Below are positions 62,345 through 64,000 of a stretch of DNA of 64,000 nt, one piece after another (the stretch's first letter is position 1; the number at the start of each line of letters is the position of its first letter). Both the position numbers and the translations under genes were made by a program. Origin of the DNA: Candidatus Wallbacteria bacterium (GTDB taxonomy: Bacteria; Muiribacteriota; JAQTZZ01); the NCBI GenBank assembly GCA_028687545.1, contig JAQTZZ010000007.1:85252-149251 (forward strand), given 5' to 3'. Below the pieces are notes generated by a model. It had not been told where the DNA came from. It made no database searches and was given only the letters and a program-made list of their open reading frames with translations.

Positions 62345-62637
62345 ACAAAAACCTCTTTTTCCAGCAGATCCAGCAGTTCTTCAAGTTCGGCATCGGTCAG
62401 TTTGAATTTCGCACCGCTTTTTTTCCTGATCTCAGAAACCTGCCGGCTGGCCCGGTGTTCCATCAGATCTTTGAGATCCCTGATTTCACGGTCCGTCTCG
62501 GTGTTGATCTTCTTTTCCATCTCAGCGATACGCAGGCGGGTGTAATCCAAGAGATAATCCACATTTCCCTTGGCAGCCTGAGAAAGCTGCCGCGCACGCT
62601 CTTCCACTTCCAACATCAGAGCAATCGCTTTCTGCAT
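62341..62637 (-). CDS. atpH: V/A-type ATP synthase subunit H/G (peripheral stalk)
   Basis: 98 residues, almost entirely one long coiled coil (VEERARQLSQAAKGNVDYLL, then RLRIAEMEKKINTETDREI). This is the NtpF/AtpH partner of subunit E. It is the first gene of the operon, with GAGGTT before the ATG and a promoter upstream. Confidence 0.82.
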   Translation of the reverse strand: MQKAIALMLEVEERARQLSQAAKGNVDYLLDYTRLRIAEMEKKINTETDREIRDLKDLMEHRASRQVSEIRKKSGAKFKLTDAELEELLDLLEKEVFV

Positions 62638-62669
62638 TCAGAACCTCAGATTTTATTAACTTTTCAACA

Positions 62670-62699
62670 ATGATAAACGGTTTATTCTAAAAAGGTCAA
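62670..62699 (-). promoter_or_regulatory. Predicted promoter of the V/A-ATPase operon
   Basis: Minus-strand TTGACC (62694-62699), 18-bp spacer, TATCAT (62670-62675), about 33 nt before the atpH ATG. It would drive nine ATPase genes, two unknown genes and perhaps tRNA-Ala. Confidence 0.6.
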
Positions 62700-62772
62700 G
62701 CATTATCACACTTGAATCTATCCTGTTTCAAGGTGGTAAATATTCACCGTAAACCTGTTGCACATTTTATGT

Positions 62773-62778
62773 TATAAT
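62773..62778 (+). promoter_or_regulatory. -10 element (TATAAT), leaderless start of the PilX-like gene
   Basis: TATAAT, then AATCGG, then ATG at 62785. The -35 position is weak (TAAACC). No Shine-Dalgarno is present. Confidence 0.5.
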
Positions 62779-62784
62779 AATCGG

Positions 62785-63747
62785 ATGGACAAGAAAGGCA
62801 ACACGCTCCTTGTCGTTTTTATCATTATTTCGGTGCTGACTTTCCTCGGTATCAGTTTCAACTCGCTTGTTTCCACAGACGTCGGTATCAGCGAAAACAA
62901 GGGGGATTATCTCAAGGCAGAGTATCTGGCCCAGAGTGGGATCGAGGTTGCCCTTCAGAGAATCATCGATTTCCCGGATGTTACCAGCAATTACCTTTCA
63001 TTCCTCAGAGGATGCACGATCGAATCGAGTTCCAATTACAACACTTTCTCCTATGATCCCCGCAACGCCATAGGAGGATATTATCCACTGACATCTCCCA
63101 CTGACCTTTTCAAATTCGCAGCCGGAGACACGGAGCAGAGACTTACCGTCAACCTCCACCAGATCGTATCTCTGAATTACATCACATCTTATCAGAATCC
63201 CAAGACCCTCGGATCAAATTTCAGAATTCAGACCAGGGAACACGATTACGATTCCTGGACGACCTGGTGCTCAATCGATAATCCCCAGGGGAGCATCCTG
63301 GTCGCAGAGAACAAGGCGAAAGTGAAAGTAGGTTTCATTGAAGTTTTCTATGGTCAGCAGGTTCAAGGAGCAGGGCCGACGGAAGTCATCGAACTGTTCG
63401 GATATGACTACACACACGTTCCCGATAAAACCGACTCCAATTTTTCACTCTATCTGGAAGGATTCACTGATCCGGATCAGGCTTCCAACAAAACATTCAT
63501 CAAGTATCAGATCCAGGGGAACAGGATCCTCTGCACTGCAAGACTGATGCAGAAGTCTTTCCGCTGGGTGACAAAGAGCATCGCAAGCCTGGAGATCTAT
63601 TTTGTGATGCAGAATCAGGAACTTACAGTCGTCAGCAAGAATTTTACAACCGAATACCTCCCTATCAAAAGTTCCCTAACTGATCTTCACTGGATCGATT
63701 ATGAAGTGGAAAAGTCCGACTACCTCAATTGGCAGACTGCGGATTAG
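62785..63747 (+). CDS. PilX/pilin-like protein with prepilin-type N terminus
   Basis: I start it at the ATG at 62785 (MDKKGNTLLVVFIIISVLTF). The short charged leader, Gly, and a hydrophobic helix are a class III-like prepilin start, followed by GDYLKAEYLAQSGIEVALQR, a hallmark of PilX-type minor pilins. About 320 residues. The remainder is beta-rich with a DxDSWTTW-like segment. It probably primes or decorates type IV pili. The next gene is PilM-like, which agrees with a pilus cluster continuing to the right. Confidence 0.82.
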   Translation: MDKKGNTLLVVFIIISVLTFLGISFNSLVSTDVGISENKGDYLKAEYLAQSGIEVALQRIIDFPDVTSNYLSFLRGCTIESSSNYNTFSYDPRNAIGGYYPLTSPTDLFKFAAGDTEQRLTVNLHQIVSLNYITSYQNPKTLGSNFRIQTREHDYDSWTTWCSIDNPQGSILVAENKAKVKVGFIEVFYGQQVQGAGPTEVIELFGYDYTHVPDKTDSNFSLYLEGFTDPDQASNKTFIKYQIQGNRILCTARLMQKSFRWVTKSIASLEIYFVMQNQELTVVSKNFTTEYLPIKSSLTDLHWIDYEVEKSDYLNWQTAD

Positions 63748-63778
63748 ATAAAGGCAGACACATGGGTCTGCCCCTATC
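63747..63778. repeat. REP-like hairpin after the PilX-like gene
   Basis: GGCAGAC-ACATGG-GTCTGCC (63753-63772) with outer GATA / TATC pairs. It starts at the last base of the stop codon. Confidence 0.65.
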
Positions 63779-63856
63779 TATCTAATTATTCTCCCCCAAC
63801 GGTCGATAGGTATTAAAAAGCCGCACCGGAGTTTACGGACGATTTGTTTTTGCATA

Positions 63857-63884
63857 GTAGAGACACGCCATGGCGTGTCTCTAC
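63857..63884. repeat. 28-bp perfect REP-like palindrome upstream of the PilM-like gene
   Basis: GTAGAGACACGCCA followed by its exact reverse complement. The GTAG...CTAC ends resemble the palindrome inside the RAYT gene (GTAGGG...CCCTAC). It ends 12 nt before the PilM ATG. Confidence 0.75.
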
Positions 63885-63896
63885 AAAGGAAAAATA

Positions 63897-64000
63897 ATGA
63901 TCATCAATCTTAACAAACTGCTGAAAATCGAAGAAAAATACCTGTTTTTCGATCTTGGCAGTTATTCGACCAAATTATGCACATATTCCGTCGAAGAAGC
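63897..64000 (+). CDS. PilM-like type IV pilus assembly ATPase, N-terminal part (runs off the window)
   Basis: My translation from the ATG at 63897 (after AAAGGA) gives MIINLNKLLKIEEKYLFFDL and then GSYSTKLCTYSVEE, open to the edge. FFDLGSYSTKL is the phosphate-1 loop of actin-like PilM proteins. Only 34 residues are present. The context of a PilX-like gene upstream supports the assignment. Confidence 0.75.
   Translation, partial: MIINLNKLLKIEEKYLFFDLGSYSTKLCTYSVEE

Noticed and set aside
1..64000. CRISPR arrays, rRNA genes and insertion sequences of DDE type
   Set aside because: No regularly spaced repeats, rRNA motifs or DDE transposases were found by eye on either strand.

Overview
The window reads as about 64 kb of chromosome from an uncultured, probably diderm bacterium. 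Lipoproteins with clear lipoboxes, signal-peptide proteins, type IV pilus genes, a V/A-type ATPase as the only ATPase in view, many radical SAM enzymes and a RAYT with REP-like palindromes fit candidate phyla such as Wallbacteria or Riflebacteria. That placement is a guess from gene style only. No rRNA, CRISPR array, prophage or integron is visible.

Left part (1-14.1 kb). A type I restriction-modification operon (hsdM, a REP-associated transposase, a small ORF, partial hsdS) runs off the left edge. It is followed by a B12/Fe-type ABC importer with a textbook sigma70 promoter, an orphan MNT nucleotidyltransferase, a ComB-like phosphatase, four tandem paralogous secreted proteins of no recognised family (7.2-11.3 kb), and two radical SAM genes.

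Middle left (14.1-30.1 kb). A minus-strand chain of overlapping genes links NfeD and an SPFH/stomatin protein to a DegT sugar aminotransferase, a SPASM radical SAM protein, a glycosyltransferase and a second radical SAM protein that lacks SPASM. Next come CorA, an M28 peptidase, a carbamoyltransferase with two small membrane proteins, an OsmC-fold protein without cysteines, a five-PAS hybrid histidine kinase and an RsuA/RluF-type pseudouridine synthase.

Middle right (30.3-48.9 kb). A minus-strand island of secreted proteins holds a 1596-aa FN3-rich lipoprotein, a roughly 2.57-thousand-residue surface protein split in two ORFs at a T7 slippery run, a 915-aa exported protein with C-terminal 11-residue repeats, and smaller exported proteins including a broken lipoprotein gene.

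Right part (49-64 kb). A LexA/S24-type regulator, a toxin-antitoxin pair, Ogt, a B12-type radical SAM protein, a STAS protein, tRNA-Ala(GGC), a complete nine-subunit V/A-ATPase operon with two unknown genes at its end, a PilX-like gene and the start of a PilM-like gene.

Two themes cut across the window. First, seven genes have a -10 hexamer exactly 6 nt before the ATG and no Shine-Dalgarno, which points to leaderless mRNAs. Second, several families of hairpin repeats sit in intergenic or even coding positions, including one ~149-bp element present twice in opposite orientation directly after the stop codons of convergent gene pairs.
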